From Deltaproteobacteria bacterium (GTDB taxonomy: Bacteria; Desulfobacterota; Desulfobacteria; Desulfobacterales; Desulfatirhabdiaceae): a DNA stretch of 13,754 bases. This document shows positions 1 through 7,326 of the stretch, piece after piece. Made by a program: the position numbers and the translations under genes. The stretch's first letter is position 1. Every line of letters starts with the position of its first letter. The notes beneath the pieces are model-generated. The model was given only the letters and a program-made list of their open reading frames with translations. It had not been told where the DNA came from and searched no databases. Location of the stretch: the NCBI GenBank assembly GCA_021778975.1, contig JAJYBO010000053.1, forward strand, positions 1-13,754, written 5' to 3'.

Positions 1-712
1 CATCAATTTTAACGAAGCTGACATTGGACAGCCCCAGGCGTGAGGCTTCCCGTCTTGCTTCCGAAAGGGCCTGCTCCGAAATATCCATACCAACGAACGT
101 ACTTGCCGGATACCCCTGAGCCATGATCAGCAGCGCCACGCCTTCGCTGCATCCCAGATCGCATACCCGGATGCCTTGCTGCATCCGCTGCACGATACGG
201 CCGCTATCCACGCTGGGCAGAAACCGCTCGATCAGTACCTGCCGGTGTTTGGCGTCCGCCAGTTCGCCCATGAACCGGTGAAAATCCGGATAGTCGGAAT
301 AAGGAATGCCCTCCCCTGTCGCAAACACCGAACAAAGCCGGTGATAGGTACTTGCGGCAAGAGTTGGGATTTCCTGGGTATAAACACCGAGATTGGCGTT
401 TCCGGCCCTTCGGGTCAGCCAATCGGCATGGGATCGGGGCAGATCGAAAAGCGGGGCGCCGTCGCCGTCCCGGCTCAGGCGGATGATGCCGCCCGTGGCC
501 ATGACGCCAAGCCACTCTTCGGTGTAGCGTCTGGAGAGACCGGCTTTTTCGGCAATGATTGCAGCGGACTGGGGCCGGTCAAGGCTGTCGAGGGTTTCAA
601 ACAGGCCGAGACGGTATCCGATCCCCATGGCAAGATTGATGGCCCCCATATTGAGAATATTGACGAGCCGGTCCGCAAACGATTCGGATGGAACGGCTTT
701 GGGTTCGTTCAT
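1..712 (-). CDS. Class I SAM-dependent methyltransferase with N-terminal winged-helix domain (C-terminus cut by window edge)
   Basis: The 237 codons present encode the N-terminal part of a methyltransferase. Residues about 15-100 are helical and resemble the winged-helix dimerisation domain of Rv2258c-like methyltransferases (a MGAINLAMGIGYRLGLFETL helix and a GLSRRYTEEWLGVMATGGII recognition-like segment). The Rossmann core begins near residue 181 with motif I VCDLGCSEG (183-191), followed by an acidic strand end GMDIS (D210 is the likely ribose ligand). The motifs after that lie outside the window. The start at 712 is chosen because GGGAGG lies about 5 bases upstream and the family length fits. 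The substrate cannot be told. It is transcribed divergently from mobA and need not be related to it. The fold is well supported; the function beyond methyl transfer is unknown. Confidence 0.85.
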   Translation of the reverse strand, partial: MNEPKAVPSESFADRLVNILNMGAINLAMGIGYRLGLFETLDSLDRPQSAAIIAEKAGLSRRYTEEWLGVMATGGIIRLSRDGDGAPLFDLPRSHADWLTRRAGNANLGVYTQEIPTLAASTYHRLCSVFATGEGIPYSDYPDFHRFMGELADAKHRQVLIERFLPSVDSGRIVQRMQQGIRVCDLGCSEGVALLIMAQGYPASTFVGMDISEQALSEARREASRLGLSNVSFVKID

Positions 713-798
713 GATGCCTCCCTTTTACAGGTAACAGCGATTTAGTCACGGGTTCAGTTGAATGGGATGCCGTAAGTAGAAGCTTAATGTTGCCATTT

Positions 799-829
799 CT
801 TATAGAATGTTGTAGCAGAGATATGTCAA
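799..829 (-). promoter_or_regulatory. Possible sigma-70-type promoter for the methyltransferase gene
   Basis: On the minus strand a perfect TTGACA (complement of 824-829) is followed after 19 bases by TATAAG (complement of 799-804). The spacer is longer than the ideal 17, so this is moderate evidence. It lies about 87 bases upstream of the start codon. Confidence 0.45.
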
Positions 830-835
830 TCAGCG

Positions 836-852
836 GGATGCTCGGGGCATCC
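836..852. other. Small perfect hairpin in the divergent intergenic region
   Basis: GGATGC and GCATCC flank a 5-base loop, 28 bases before the mobA start. No T-run follows on either strand, so it is not an obvious terminator. It could be an operator or a leader structure for mobA. Nothing else clear is seen between 713 and 879 apart from the promoter at 799-829. Confidence 0.3.
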
Positions 853-879
853 ACACCATCGTCATGAGTTTGACCAAAG

Positions 880-1500
880 ATGAATTCACCACCTGCAAAA
901 TCCATCAGCGACCTGTGTTCGGGAGTTATCCTGGCCGGCGGTATGAGTACGCGGTTCAGCGGCCGCAACAAGGCCATGATTCAGATCGCCGGAGAGCGCA
1001 TTCTGGATCGCATCTACAGCGTTTATTCCGAACTGTTCACAGAAATCATTCTGGTGACCAATACGCCGACTGAGTATCTTGACTGGGATCTGACCGTGGT
1101 TACAGATCTGTTCCCGGTGCGAAGCTCCCTGACGGGTATTCATGCGGGGATGTTCTATGCCTCGCGTCCGTACGTTTTTGTTTGCGCCTGTGACGCGCCG
1201 TTTATCCGGAAAGAAATCGTTCAGTTGGTTGTATCTAAAACCGGACCTGGCGCCGACGCCGTGATGCCTGAAACCCAAAATGGCCTGGAATCCCTGTGCG
1301 CTACGTATGCCGTGTCCCAGTTATCCAACGTCGAGACCCATGTGCGTCAGGAAAAATTCAAGATTCAACGGATTTTCCGCAAATCCCGCATCCGGAGCAT
1401 CCCTGAAGCGCTGGTGCGTCAGGCCGATCCGGAAGGCGTCTCCTTTATCAATATCAACACCCCGGAGGATCTCCGCCGGGTAACTTTGACGGCTTCGTAA
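880..1500 (+). CDS. mobA: MobA-like molybdenum cofactor guanylyltransferase
   Basis: The protein has 206 residues, close to the usual length of MobA. MobA attaches GMP from GTP to molybdopterin in the cytoplasm, giving the guanine dinucleotide cofactor of the DMSO-reductase family. The nucleotide-binding signature is at residues 15-32 (GVILAGGMSTRFSGRNKA) and the metal-binding aspartate motif is CDAPF (104-108). The motif reads SGRNKA rather than the common MGxDKA. ATG 880 is the first start after an in-frame TGA at 871-873; no clear Shine-Dalgarno sequence precedes it. The last codons and the TAA lie inside an inverted-repeat element (1488 onward), so the C-terminus may have been altered by insertion of that element. 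It is followed by a moaE-like gene on the same strand. A general MobA-like nucleotidyltransferase is the main alternative. Confidence 0.82.
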   Translation: MNSPPAKSISDLCSGVILAGGMSTRFSGRNKAMIQIAGERILDRIYSVYSELFTEIILVTNTPTEYLDWDLTVVTDLFPVRSSLTGIHAGMFYASRPYVFVCACDAPFIRKEIVQLVVSKTGPGADAVMPETQNGLESLCATYAVSQLSNVETHVRQEKFKIQRIFRKSRIRSIPEALVRQADPEGVSFININTPEDLRRVTLTAS

Positions 1501-1638
1501 AAAGTCCGGATGCTGCGTTGCGCTGCATCCTTCGTTGTTGCGGCGTACCATAAGTACGCCTCACTCCTCATGATTTACGCGTCTCGCCTGCGGCCTTTTT
1601 ACAAAGCCGTCTGAAATTCGACTTTTTACGAGATCATC
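1488..1638. repeat. Inverted-repeat element (MITE-like) plus adjoining dispersed repeat module
   Basis: GACGGCTTCGTAAAAAGTCCG (1488-1508) and CGGCCTTTTTACAAAGCCGTC (1591-1611) are inverted copies matching at 19 of 21 bases, and bound a 124-bp element. Inside are two more hairpins: 1508-1530 (arms GGATGC..GCG / CGC..GCATCC, with one T-T mismatch) and 1542-1560 (GGCGTAC / GTACGCC, perfect). The adjoining module CGACTTTTTACGAGATCATC (1619-1638) recurs elsewhere in the window. The element codes for no protein. It lies between mobA and moaE and could act as a transcript end or RNA-processing structure, but it has no run of T typical of an intrinsic terminator. Confidence 0.8.
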
Positions 1639-1665
1639 AACTTTCTCGACCAATGGAGCTTCAAT

Positions 1666-2025
1666 ATGAATATTTCCCAAATGATCGAACAGATCAAACA
1701 GCATCCGGATTATGCCAAAGTCGGCATGATTTTATGTCATAACGGCGTGGTGCGGTCAACTTCACGGGAGGGCAAACCAGTTTCGGGCCTGCGGATAAGC
1801 GTAGATCACGAAAAATTACAGGAAGTGATTGCCGCCAACAAAAAACGGGAGGGTATCATTGAAATCCTGGTTCACATCCATGGCGATATTGATCTGCAAG
1901 TTGGCGAAGATGTCATGTATATCGTTGTCGCCGGGGATATCCGTGAAAATGTCATTGCCGCTTTGACCGATACGCTGAATACCGTAAAATCTACGGTAAC
2001 ACGGAAAACGCAGTATTTTGCATGA
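1666..2025 (+). CDS. MoaE-like protein (molybdopterin synthase large-subunit family, shortened)
   Basis: The protein has 119 residues; typical MoaE is nearer 140-150. MoaE with MoaD converts precursor Z (cPMP) to molybdopterin. The N-terminal half fits the family: HPDYAKVGMILCHNGVVRST (13-32) holds the usual G-VR core, and VHIHGDIDLQVGEDVMYIVV (69-88) corresponds to the HRxGxLxxGD strand region. K108 can be aligned with the catalytic lysine of the LKTRAPFWKRE segment of E. coli MoaE, but the FWK-E motif after it is replaced by VTRKTQYF and the tail is missing. It may therefore be catalytically weak or have another role. A GGAG lies about 9 bases before the ATG. No moaD is seen nearby. It is probably co-transcribed with mobA across the repeat element, and converges on the qrc operon with a 26-bp gap. 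Confidence 0.68.
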   Translation: MNISQMIEQIKQHPDYAKVGMILCHNGVVRSTSREGKPVSGLRISVDHEKLQEVIAANKKREGIIEILVHIHGDIDLQVGEDVMYIVVAGDIRENVIAALTDTLNTVKSTVTRKTQYFA

Positions 2026-2030
2026 AAACT

Positions 2031-2050
2031 GATGTCCTCGTAAAAAATGG
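2031..2050. repeat. Diverged copy of the dispersed repeat module
   Basis: GATGTCCTCGTAAAAAATGG matches the 11210-11229 copy (GATGCTCTCGTAAAAAGTCG) at 16 of 20 bases. It fills most of the 26-bp gap between the two convergent genes. No terminator hairpin is visible in this gap. Confidence 0.4.
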
Positions 2051-2051
2051 A

Positions 2052-2744
2052 TCAGCGGCAGGAAACCACGCCGTACTCCCGTTCCGGACTTTCTTTTTCG
2101 ATGCTTACCCGGTATCCGCCGTCCGCCGCCTGAATTACAATGACGCCATAATCGTTCAGCCCGGCGGTGGCCGCAAGCTTTCCGGCGGTTTTCCAAACCG
2201 TATTCAAATCCGTGATATGGGCGCCCGAAAATTTTTCCAGCCGCTGCCGCGCATCGGTTTGCAGCCGCATGATGTGGACATGAAGCTGGTCCTGAGTTCG
2301 CATCCCGGAAGGATTGACAACAAGACATATCTGTGAAAGGTCGTGAATACGCTGCGCCGCGACATTCCAGGCGAAATGCCATATGCCGTCCGGGCGGTGG
2401 GGGTCTTCAACACCCGTGACGCGTGTTCGGGGCAGGACAAGCCCATGCACAAAGCCTTCCGGACAATTGCACATTTTAATATCTCGAATGGCGGCATAAT
2501 CGGCGGTTTCCGCCCAGAGCTGACAGGTTTTTTCACAGGGTTTGCCCGCGCCGCAGGAAGATGTATCCAGCGGCCAGCGGCAGAGCGTGCAATAATTCGG
2601 AGTTGTCGGATCCAGACAGCCCGAAACGATTTCCCAGAGAACATTTCTTGACGCCGCCGCGGCAACGCCGGAAATCCACAAGGTTCCTGCAATGAATACA
2701 ATGGTGAACAGGCGATAATATCGCCGTCTGAAAGATGATGACAT
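2052..2744 (-). CDS. CDP-diacylglycerol pyrophosphatase family (HIT superfamily) protein with cysteine-rich insert
   Basis: The protein has 230 residues, with a basic N-terminus and one hydrophobic segment (12-31) acting as signal peptide or anchor, so it should lie on the periplasmic side. The core aligns with E. coli Cdh: TADYAAIRDI / VLPRTRVTGVEDP (81-115), WHFAWNVAAQRI, and the HIT-like catalytic motif in GMRTQDQLHVHIMRL (147-161; H155 and H157 correspond to TQNHFHIHIS). Cdh cleaves CDP-diacylglycerol to phosphatidate and CMP. Unlike E. coli Cdh, this protein carries eight cysteines between residues 43 and 94 (43, 52, 55, 64, 70, 74, 92, 94). They could form disulfides or bind a metal. 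It is the last gene of the qrc operon, 27 bases after the 54-residue gene, with GAGG before the ATG. Family is well supported; the real substrate is uncertain. Confidence 0.8.
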   Translation of the reverse strand: MSSSFRRRYYRLFTIVFIAGTLWISGVAAAASRNVLWEIVSGCLDPTTPNYCTLCRWPLDTSSCGAGKPCEKTCQLWAETADYAAIRDIKMCNCPEGFVHGLVLPRTRVTGVEDPHRPDGIWHFAWNVAAQRIHDLSQICLVVNPSGMRTQDQLHVHIMRLQTDARQRLEKFSGAHITDLNTVWKTAGKLAATAGLNDYGVIVIQAADGGYRVSIEKESPEREYGVVSCR

Positions 2745-2771
2745 GGTGTTTCCTCACCCGGAGAGAAGACG

Positions 2772-2936
2772 TCAGGAATGCCCGTGACCGCCGGCGTCTT
2801 TTTTGCCGGCGTTTACCGCCGCCTTGATGATGCAGTACGTCATGCCAATGCCAAGAATACTCAGTGCATACCACAGCCCGCCCATGAAAACCATGTGGGG
2901 CATATCCCATATCCATTCAAAATTAAACGGAAACAT
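2772..2936 (-). CDS. Small single-helix membrane protein of the qrc operon (54 aa)
   Basis: This short gene has a strong ribosome site, GGAGGT seven bases before the ATG, and sits 20 bases after qrcD and 27 bases before the Cdh-like gene, so it is very likely translated. It begins MFPFNFEWIWDMPHMVFMGG, has one membrane helix (about 16-38, GLWYALSILGIGMTYCIIKA), and ends in a charged tail rich in Gly, Lys and His (KKDAGGHGHS). I do not recognise a family. By position it may be an extra small subunit or assembly factor of the Qrc complex, as respiratory complexes often contain one-helix subunits. That role is inference. Reading the same stretch in another frame gives a longer ORF from 2916, which lacks a ribosome site and membrane-protein character. 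Confidence 0.75.
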   Translation of the reverse strand: MFPFNFEWIWDMPHMVFMGGLWYALSILGIGMTYCIIKAAVNAGKKDAGGHGHS

Positions 2937-2956
2937 TTATTACCTCCAGCAATGGT

Positions 2957-4195
2957 TCAGTCAACAGGGTTCAATTCCGTTTCCTGGGGAAAAACCGGCA
3001 GATACCGGTAGGATATCATAATCAGTATCACTCCGTAGGCCACCGGCAGAATGGTGGTGGCAACTTCCTGCCAGCTCGGATAATAGAGCGCCCAGGTATC
3101 GAATGTCATGACCGGCGCCGCCATGACCTGAAGGACCATAACCCAGCGGTTGACACAAACGCCGATCACCGCCAGGATAAACGCCGTCGTTCTGGCGGCG
3201 GGACTTTTTCGGCCTTTGTCCGTGATCAGAATGGCGGCGGGAACAATGCCGCCGACAACGATTTCGAGCACCAGTATCCAGATGCCGTAAAATGCGTTGT
3301 GGCTGTAAAAATCCATCAGGGTAAACCCTTTGGACGGCGCGGTTACGTTGGCCCAGTACAGGGTATCCACAATTTTGGCAATGATGTAGGTGGCCATCAT
3401 CCACCCGGATATTTTGGCCAGAAGCTCGACCACGTTGTCTTTGACCAATTTTTTTCCGGTAACGGCTTCGGTGAGTTTGGTGATGAGCAGGGTAAAACAT
3501 GGGCCATACGCGGCCGCCGACCAGGTGAACAGGAAAAATGTCCAGGGCCAGATAAAAAGCCCTTCTCGAAAAGAAAATGGACGACCGAACAAAACACCCG
3601 CCACGCCTCCCAGAGATCCCTGATGAAAAAATGACAGAAATGCGCCCGTCGCCGCGAACACCGCCATGATGTCGTGCATGTTATGCCCCAGATGATGAAA
3701 AAACGGCACCCGGTCAATCCCGCGGTTTTCGAGAATGAGTGGAATATATTCAATGGTCAGCACACCGAAATAACATGACAGACAGAATGCAACCTCTGTC
3801 AGCATGGAATGAACGTTGGCGTGCCAGAAAATGAACCAGCCCCTCAGCGGCTGCCCGATATCAATGGCCAGAATCAACAAGGCGGAACTGTAACAGATAA
3901 ACCCGATCAGCACCGCGTAGTTGACGATGTTCTTCAGCTCGTCTTTTCCGATGATATACCGGAGAAAGCCCGTAAAAAATGCGCCGCCGCCCAGGGCGAT
4001 GACCGCCAGATCCGCCCATATCCACAGGGCGAATCCGTAGTTGTTGTTCATGTTGGTCTGGTTGAGGCCCTTGAACCAGCACAGAAACATGGCATAGACG
4101 CCCCACAGAAGCACAGCGCCCGCCACCGTCAGCGCTGCTATAAACTTGCCAGGCGCACAACGTCTGACGCCATTGGGTATGAATGCGGAATCCAT
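2957..4195 (-). CDS. qrcD: Menaquinone reductase Qrc, integral membrane subunit QrcD (NrfD/PsrC family)
   Basis: The protein has 412 residues with about ten membrane helices (near 17-40, 55-80, 90-113, 125-150, 171-192, 213-238, 262-284, 299-325, 335-359, 377-397), the pattern of the larger NrfD-family subunits (PsrC, ActC, QrcD). These bind menaquinone at the periplasmic face and hold no heme. Polar and charged residues lie within helices (for example D62, E134, H171/H174, E311), as expected for quinone or proton handling. In the family QrcD takes electrons from QrcC and reduces menaquinone. GAGG lies about 9 bases before the ATG. The gene follows qrcC after 68 bases, the longest gap within the operon. 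The NrfD fold is clear; the QrcD name rests on gene order A-B-C-D. Confidence 0.88.
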   Translation of the reverse strand: MDSAFIPNGVRRCAPGKFIAALTVAGAVLLWGVYAMFLCWFKGLNQTNMNNNYGFALWIWADLAVIALGGGAFFTGFLRYIIGKDELKNIVNYAVLIGFICYSSALLILAIDIGQPLRGWFIFWHANVHSMLTEVAFCLSCYFGVLTIEYIPLILENRGIDRVPFFHHLGHNMHDIMAVFAATGAFLSFFHQGSLGGVAGVLFGRPFSFREGLFIWPWTFFLFTWSAAAYGPCFTLLITKLTEAVTGKKLVKDNVVELLAKISGWMMATYIIAKIVDTLYWANVTAPSKGFTLMDFYSHNAFYGIWILVLEIVVGGIVPAAILITDKGRKSPAARTTAFILAVIGVCVNRWVMVLQVMAAPVMTFDTWALYYPSWQEVATTILPVAYGVILIMISYRYLPVFPQETELNPVD

Positions 4196-4263
4196 ATCGT
4201 TTGTCCTCGTTGTTGATCTTGTAAGGTATCCTGCCCGGTGTTTATCCGGACAATGTGATGTGG

Positions 4264-5049
4264 TCAGCCGATTTTTGCGGGGCCTTCGTTTTTAAGATAA
4301 TTATCCCCCGCTCGTCTTACCCATTCCCGGCTGGATACATAATAAATTTTCGGGTTGGCGCCCAGCCGCTCCAGAAGCCGGAAAGCATGGGGCTGTTGTT
4401 TGAGTTTATAGACAGCGTGCGAAGGGTTGTTCAGATCTCCGAACGTGATGGCCCCGGCAGGACACGCCTGGGTGCAGGCCGTCTGATAGTCGCCTTCTTC
4501 GATTTCCGTCTTGCCTTCCATGAACGCCTTGTTTTTGGCGGCCTGATACCGGTGAATGCAGAGGCTGCATTTTTCGACAACCCCGCGCATGCGTACCGAC
4601 ACATCCGGGTTCAGATATTTCTCCATGCCTTTCGGCCAGACCGGATCGTACCAGTTGAAATATCGGGCGTGATACGGACATGCGGCCATGCAGTAACGGC
4701 ATCCAAAACACCGCGTATATATCTGGCTGACAATGCCGGTCTGCATATCATAGTCGGTGGCGGTTGCCGGACATACCGACACGCAGGGCGAATGGCCTTC
4801 GTGTCCTTCGCAGTGCTGACACGGTCTGGGCAGATAACAGATGTCCGTTTCCGGATATGGCTTGCCGTTGGTCAGTTTATAGACCCGCATCCATGTGATG
4901 CTTTTGAGCTTGTCGGATTCATCCTTTCGGAAAGGGACGTTGTTTTCGGCCATACACGCCACCATGCAGGAACCGCATCCGGTGCATACGTCGAGATCAA
5001 TGACCATCCCGAATTTTTTGGTATTTTCTTGATTTTGTTCAGATTTCAT
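4264..5049 (-). CDS. qrcC: Menaquinone reductase Qrc, iron-sulfur subunit QrcC
   Basis: The protein has 261 residues with 16 cluster cysteines in four ferredoxin-like groups: C22/25/28/32, C77/80/89/93, C114/117/120/124 and C161/164/192/196. This is the layout of the DmsB/PsrB/NrfC electron-transfer subunits. All four groups look complete, enough for four cubane clusters; whether one is a 3Fe-4S centre, as reported for Qrc, cannot be told from the sequence. There is no signal peptide, so it should be exported together with the Tat-dependent QrcB. Its role is to pass electrons from QrcB/QrcA to the quinone site of QrcD. It starts 18 bases after qrcB with a TGAGG ribosome site. Confidence 0.9.
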   Translation of the reverse strand: MKSEQNQENTKKFGMVIDLDVCTGCGSCMVACMAENNVPFRKDESDKLKSITWMRVYKLTNGKPYPETDICYLPRPCQHCEGHEGHSPCVSVCPATATDYDMQTGIVSQIYTRCFGCRYCMAACPYHARYFNWYDPVWPKGMEKYLNPDVSVRMRGVVEKCSLCIHRYQAAKNKAFMEGKTEIEEGDYQTACTQACPAGAITFGDLNNPSHAVYKLKQQPHAFRLLERLGANPKIYYVSSREWVRRAGDNYLKNEGPAKIG

Positions 5050-5067
5050 CAGAACCTCATACTGTAG

Positions 5068-7314
5068 TTAGGCTTTACTCAGTTTAGCCTTGATTCCCCA
5101 GGCGGCATCCAGACCGGAAAGCGGATCCGCGACCGGCCCCATCAGACGGTTCAGGTTAACCCCCTTGCCGGCGATATAATCGTCGTACGCCGTGTGTCCG
5201 AGTCCTCTCGGAAGGGCAATGACGCCGGGCATAATGCCTTCTTCGAGATGAACCAGAACGTTTGCCTGACCACGGGGTGTCTGTAGCAGCACGCGGTCAT
5301 TTTCCGAAAGCCCCTGCGACAGGGCGGTTTTGGGATTGATCTCGATCAGGCTGGCCTGATGCAGCAAAATGGTTTCTTCTACAATTTTGGTGTCGAACGG
5401 CGGGTTGGCCGTGTCGCCGCTGGCCAGACGCATGGTATCGCAGGGAATCAGCACCAGAGGATACGTGGCATCCCCTTCGATCTTGACAGGTGTAAACCCC
5501 GGACAAAATGCGCTGGACGCAAACTCGAATTTTCCGGAAGGTGTCGCGAATGTCATTTTGCCATCGGGGAACACCGCGTTGGGATCTGTCCAGTAACCGG
5601 TTTTCTGGAGGGTGTCCATTTTATCCCCCATCGCCTGCTTCAGACAGGTATCGAAATCCTTCCAGGAAAGGGCTTCCGCGATGCTGCTTCCCAGCCCTTT
5701 GGCCAGCAGTATCAGGGTGTCTCCGACATGTTGCGTTTTGTAGAGTGGCTTGAAGACGGCTTTGGACAGGCTGATAACCGGTCTTGAAAACCCTTCGGGA
5801 AGCGGTGCGTCTTCATGGCGTTCCAGATAGACATGATTGGGGAGGATCAGATCGGCATTCCGGGCCGTTTCATCCATGAACGATGAGAAACTGACCACGA
5901 ACGGAATCTTGTCGAAAGCCTCCTGAACCGATTTGGAATCGGGCATCGTATAAAGTGGATTGGCCTCCATCACCAAAAGTGCATTCAGCGGATAGGGCTT
6001 GCCGGAAAGCACCGCGGACGGCAGTTGATTCAACCGGCTGAATGCATCGGAAGACGCGCCGTCTATTCGTGGTTGTTTGACGCCGCTGTCCGCTATCGGA
6101 TCTGGCGGTATGGCGGGCCAGCCTGGGTAGTCCGGCGCGGGCAGCGCATAAATGCCGCCTTTCTGATTGATAACCCCCACCAGCGCATTCAAGGCGTGAA
6201 TGGACAGGGCTTCGTCCATGCTTCCCGGCTGTTTTCCCTGACCTTTGCCAAAAAGCGCGATGGGCGCTTTGGCTTTGGCGAATTCTCTGGCCAGCAGAAT
6301 GATGGCGGCGGGATCAAGCCCGGTAAGTTCCGAAACGGTTTTAGGACTGAATTTCTCCAGAACATGCTGTTTGAACCCTTTTTGAAGCTCGCCGGTTGCG
6401 TTGACAACGCCTTCAAACCCCGATGTGTAATTGTCCACAAACTCTTTTCGATACAGCGATTCGCTAATCAGGACGTGCGCAATGCCAAGCGCCAGCGCCG
6501 CTTCCGACCCCGGGGTAATGGCAATCCAGCGGTCTGCCTTTGCTGCGGTGCGAGAGAGGCGGGGTTCGATCTGAATGACCCTTGCCTGGGTTTTACGCCA
6601 GGCCGTATTCGTTCTGAACATGTGAACCGGCGACCCCCATCCGTCCAGCAGACCGCTGCCGAAGCTGAGAATGAAGTCTGCATTTTCCAGATCGAATCCT
6701 GGGGTGATGGCGTCTGGCGGGGCGCCGTTCATCATCTGAAGCGCCAGCCGGTAGCTGCTGTCCATCGAAGGGGTGGTGAAGAAATTGGGAGAACCGAAGG
6801 CGGTCAGAAGACGTTTGAAAAGGCGCGACACCGTGTTGGGACCGCTTCCGGTGATGCCGGCCACCGTATGCGCCTGACCGTTTGCTCTCAGTTCTTTCAG
6901 TTTACCGGCGACTTCGGATATGGCCTGATCCCAGGTGATGCTGATCCAATTGCCATCTCCCCGTTTGCCGCTGCGCTTCAGCGGTGTTTTGATCCGATCC
7001 GGAGCGTATAGAAGCTGAAGGCCCGCAAGACCCAGCATACAAATGCCGCCCTGATTCACCGGATGCCCTTTCATGCCTTCGATCTTGACCCCGCGGTCAT
7101 CCACTTTTCGGACAGTGATACCGCAACTGCCCGGACAGAGGGTGCAGACAGAATTGACATAAGTGGATTCCCCCGCCGCGGGAACCGGCGTCCACGGCCA
7201 GTTTTGCGTCCAGATAGACACATCGTCCATCAATTTCCAGGGTAACGGTGAAAGCGCCGTGCCCGCCGCAGCGCCAATGCCCAGAGATAAAAAGCTTCTT
7301 CGGTCTATTTTCAT
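5068..7314 (-). CDS. qrcB: Menaquinone reductase Qrc, molybdopterin-oxidoreductase-like subunit QrcB
   Basis: The protein has 748 residues. A Tat signal is at the N-terminus (DRRSFLSLG at 4-12, then a short hydrophobic run), so it is exported folded to the periplasm. A complete iron-sulfur motif follows: C57-x2-C60-x3-C64-x27-C92. Then come the large molybdopterin-oxidoreductase body and a C-terminal dinucleotide-binding domain (about 625-748, with SLIEINPKTALSQGL and LLQTPRGQA). Where thiosulfate/polysulfide reductases read FGSPNxFTHxSxC with a cysteine metal ligand, this protein reads FGSPNFFTTPSMD, putting D185 at that place. Qrc of Desulfovibrio was reported without detectable molybdenum, and this fits. 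It sits 12 bases after qrcA and shares the AGGGG ribosome site there. It likely acts as a structural or electron-passing subunit. Confidence 0.9.
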   Translation of the reverse strand: MKIDRRSFLSLGIGAAAGTALSPLPWKLMDDVSIWTQNWPWTPVPAAGESTYVNSVCTLCPGSCGITVRKVDDRGVKIEGMKGHPVNQGGICMLGLAGLQLLYAPDRIKTPLKRSGKRGDGNWISITWDQAISEVAGKLKELRANGQAHTVAGITGSGPNTVSRLFKRLLTAFGSPNFFTTPSMDSSYRLALQMMNGAPPDAITPGFDLENADFILSFGSGLLDGWGSPVHMFRTNTAWRKTQARVIQIEPRLSRTAAKADRWIAITPGSEAALALGIAHVLISESLYRKEFVDNYTSGFEGVVNATGELQKGFKQHVLEKFSPKTVSELTGLDPAAIILLAREFAKAKAPIALFGKGQGKQPGSMDEALSIHALNALVGVINQKGGIYALPAPDYPGWPAIPPDPIADSGVKQPRIDGASSDAFSRLNQLPSAVLSGKPYPLNALLVMEANPLYTMPDSKSVQEAFDKIPFVVSFSSFMDETARNADLILPNHVYLERHEDAPLPEGFSRPVISLSKAVFKPLYKTQHVGDTLILLAKGLGSSIAEALSWKDFDTCLKQAMGDKMDTLQKTGYWTDPNAVFPDGKMTFATPSGKFEFASSAFCPGFTPVKIEGDATYPLVLIPCDTMRLASGDTANPPFDTKIVEETILLHQASLIEINPKTALSQGLSENDRVLLQTPRGQANVLVHLEEGIMPGVIALPRGLGHTAYDDYIAGKGVNLNRLMGPVADPLSGLDAAWGIKAKLSKA

Positions 7315-7326
7315 GAAATCATCCCC

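Noticed and set aside
176..745. 189-codon open frame on the plus strand opposite the methyltransferase
   Set aside because: The minus strand has SAM-binding motifs and a good ribosome site; the plus-strand reading has neither.
1980..1998. Perfect inverted repeat TACCGTA-AAATC-TACGGTA near the end of moaE as a terminator
   Set aside because: It lies within the coding sequence, has a weak 7-bp stem and no T-run after it on either strand.
4255..5067. 270-codon open frame on the plus strand opposite qrcC
   Set aside because: It is the mirror of the cysteine-rich QrcC coding strand. No family features are seen.
6025..7011. Long open frame of 328 codons on the plus strand opposite qrcB
   Set aside because: It is antisense to a clear QrcB sequence with intact motifs, has Arg/Gly/Phe-rich composition with no recognisable domain, and no convincing ribosome site. 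It is a by-product of codon bias.
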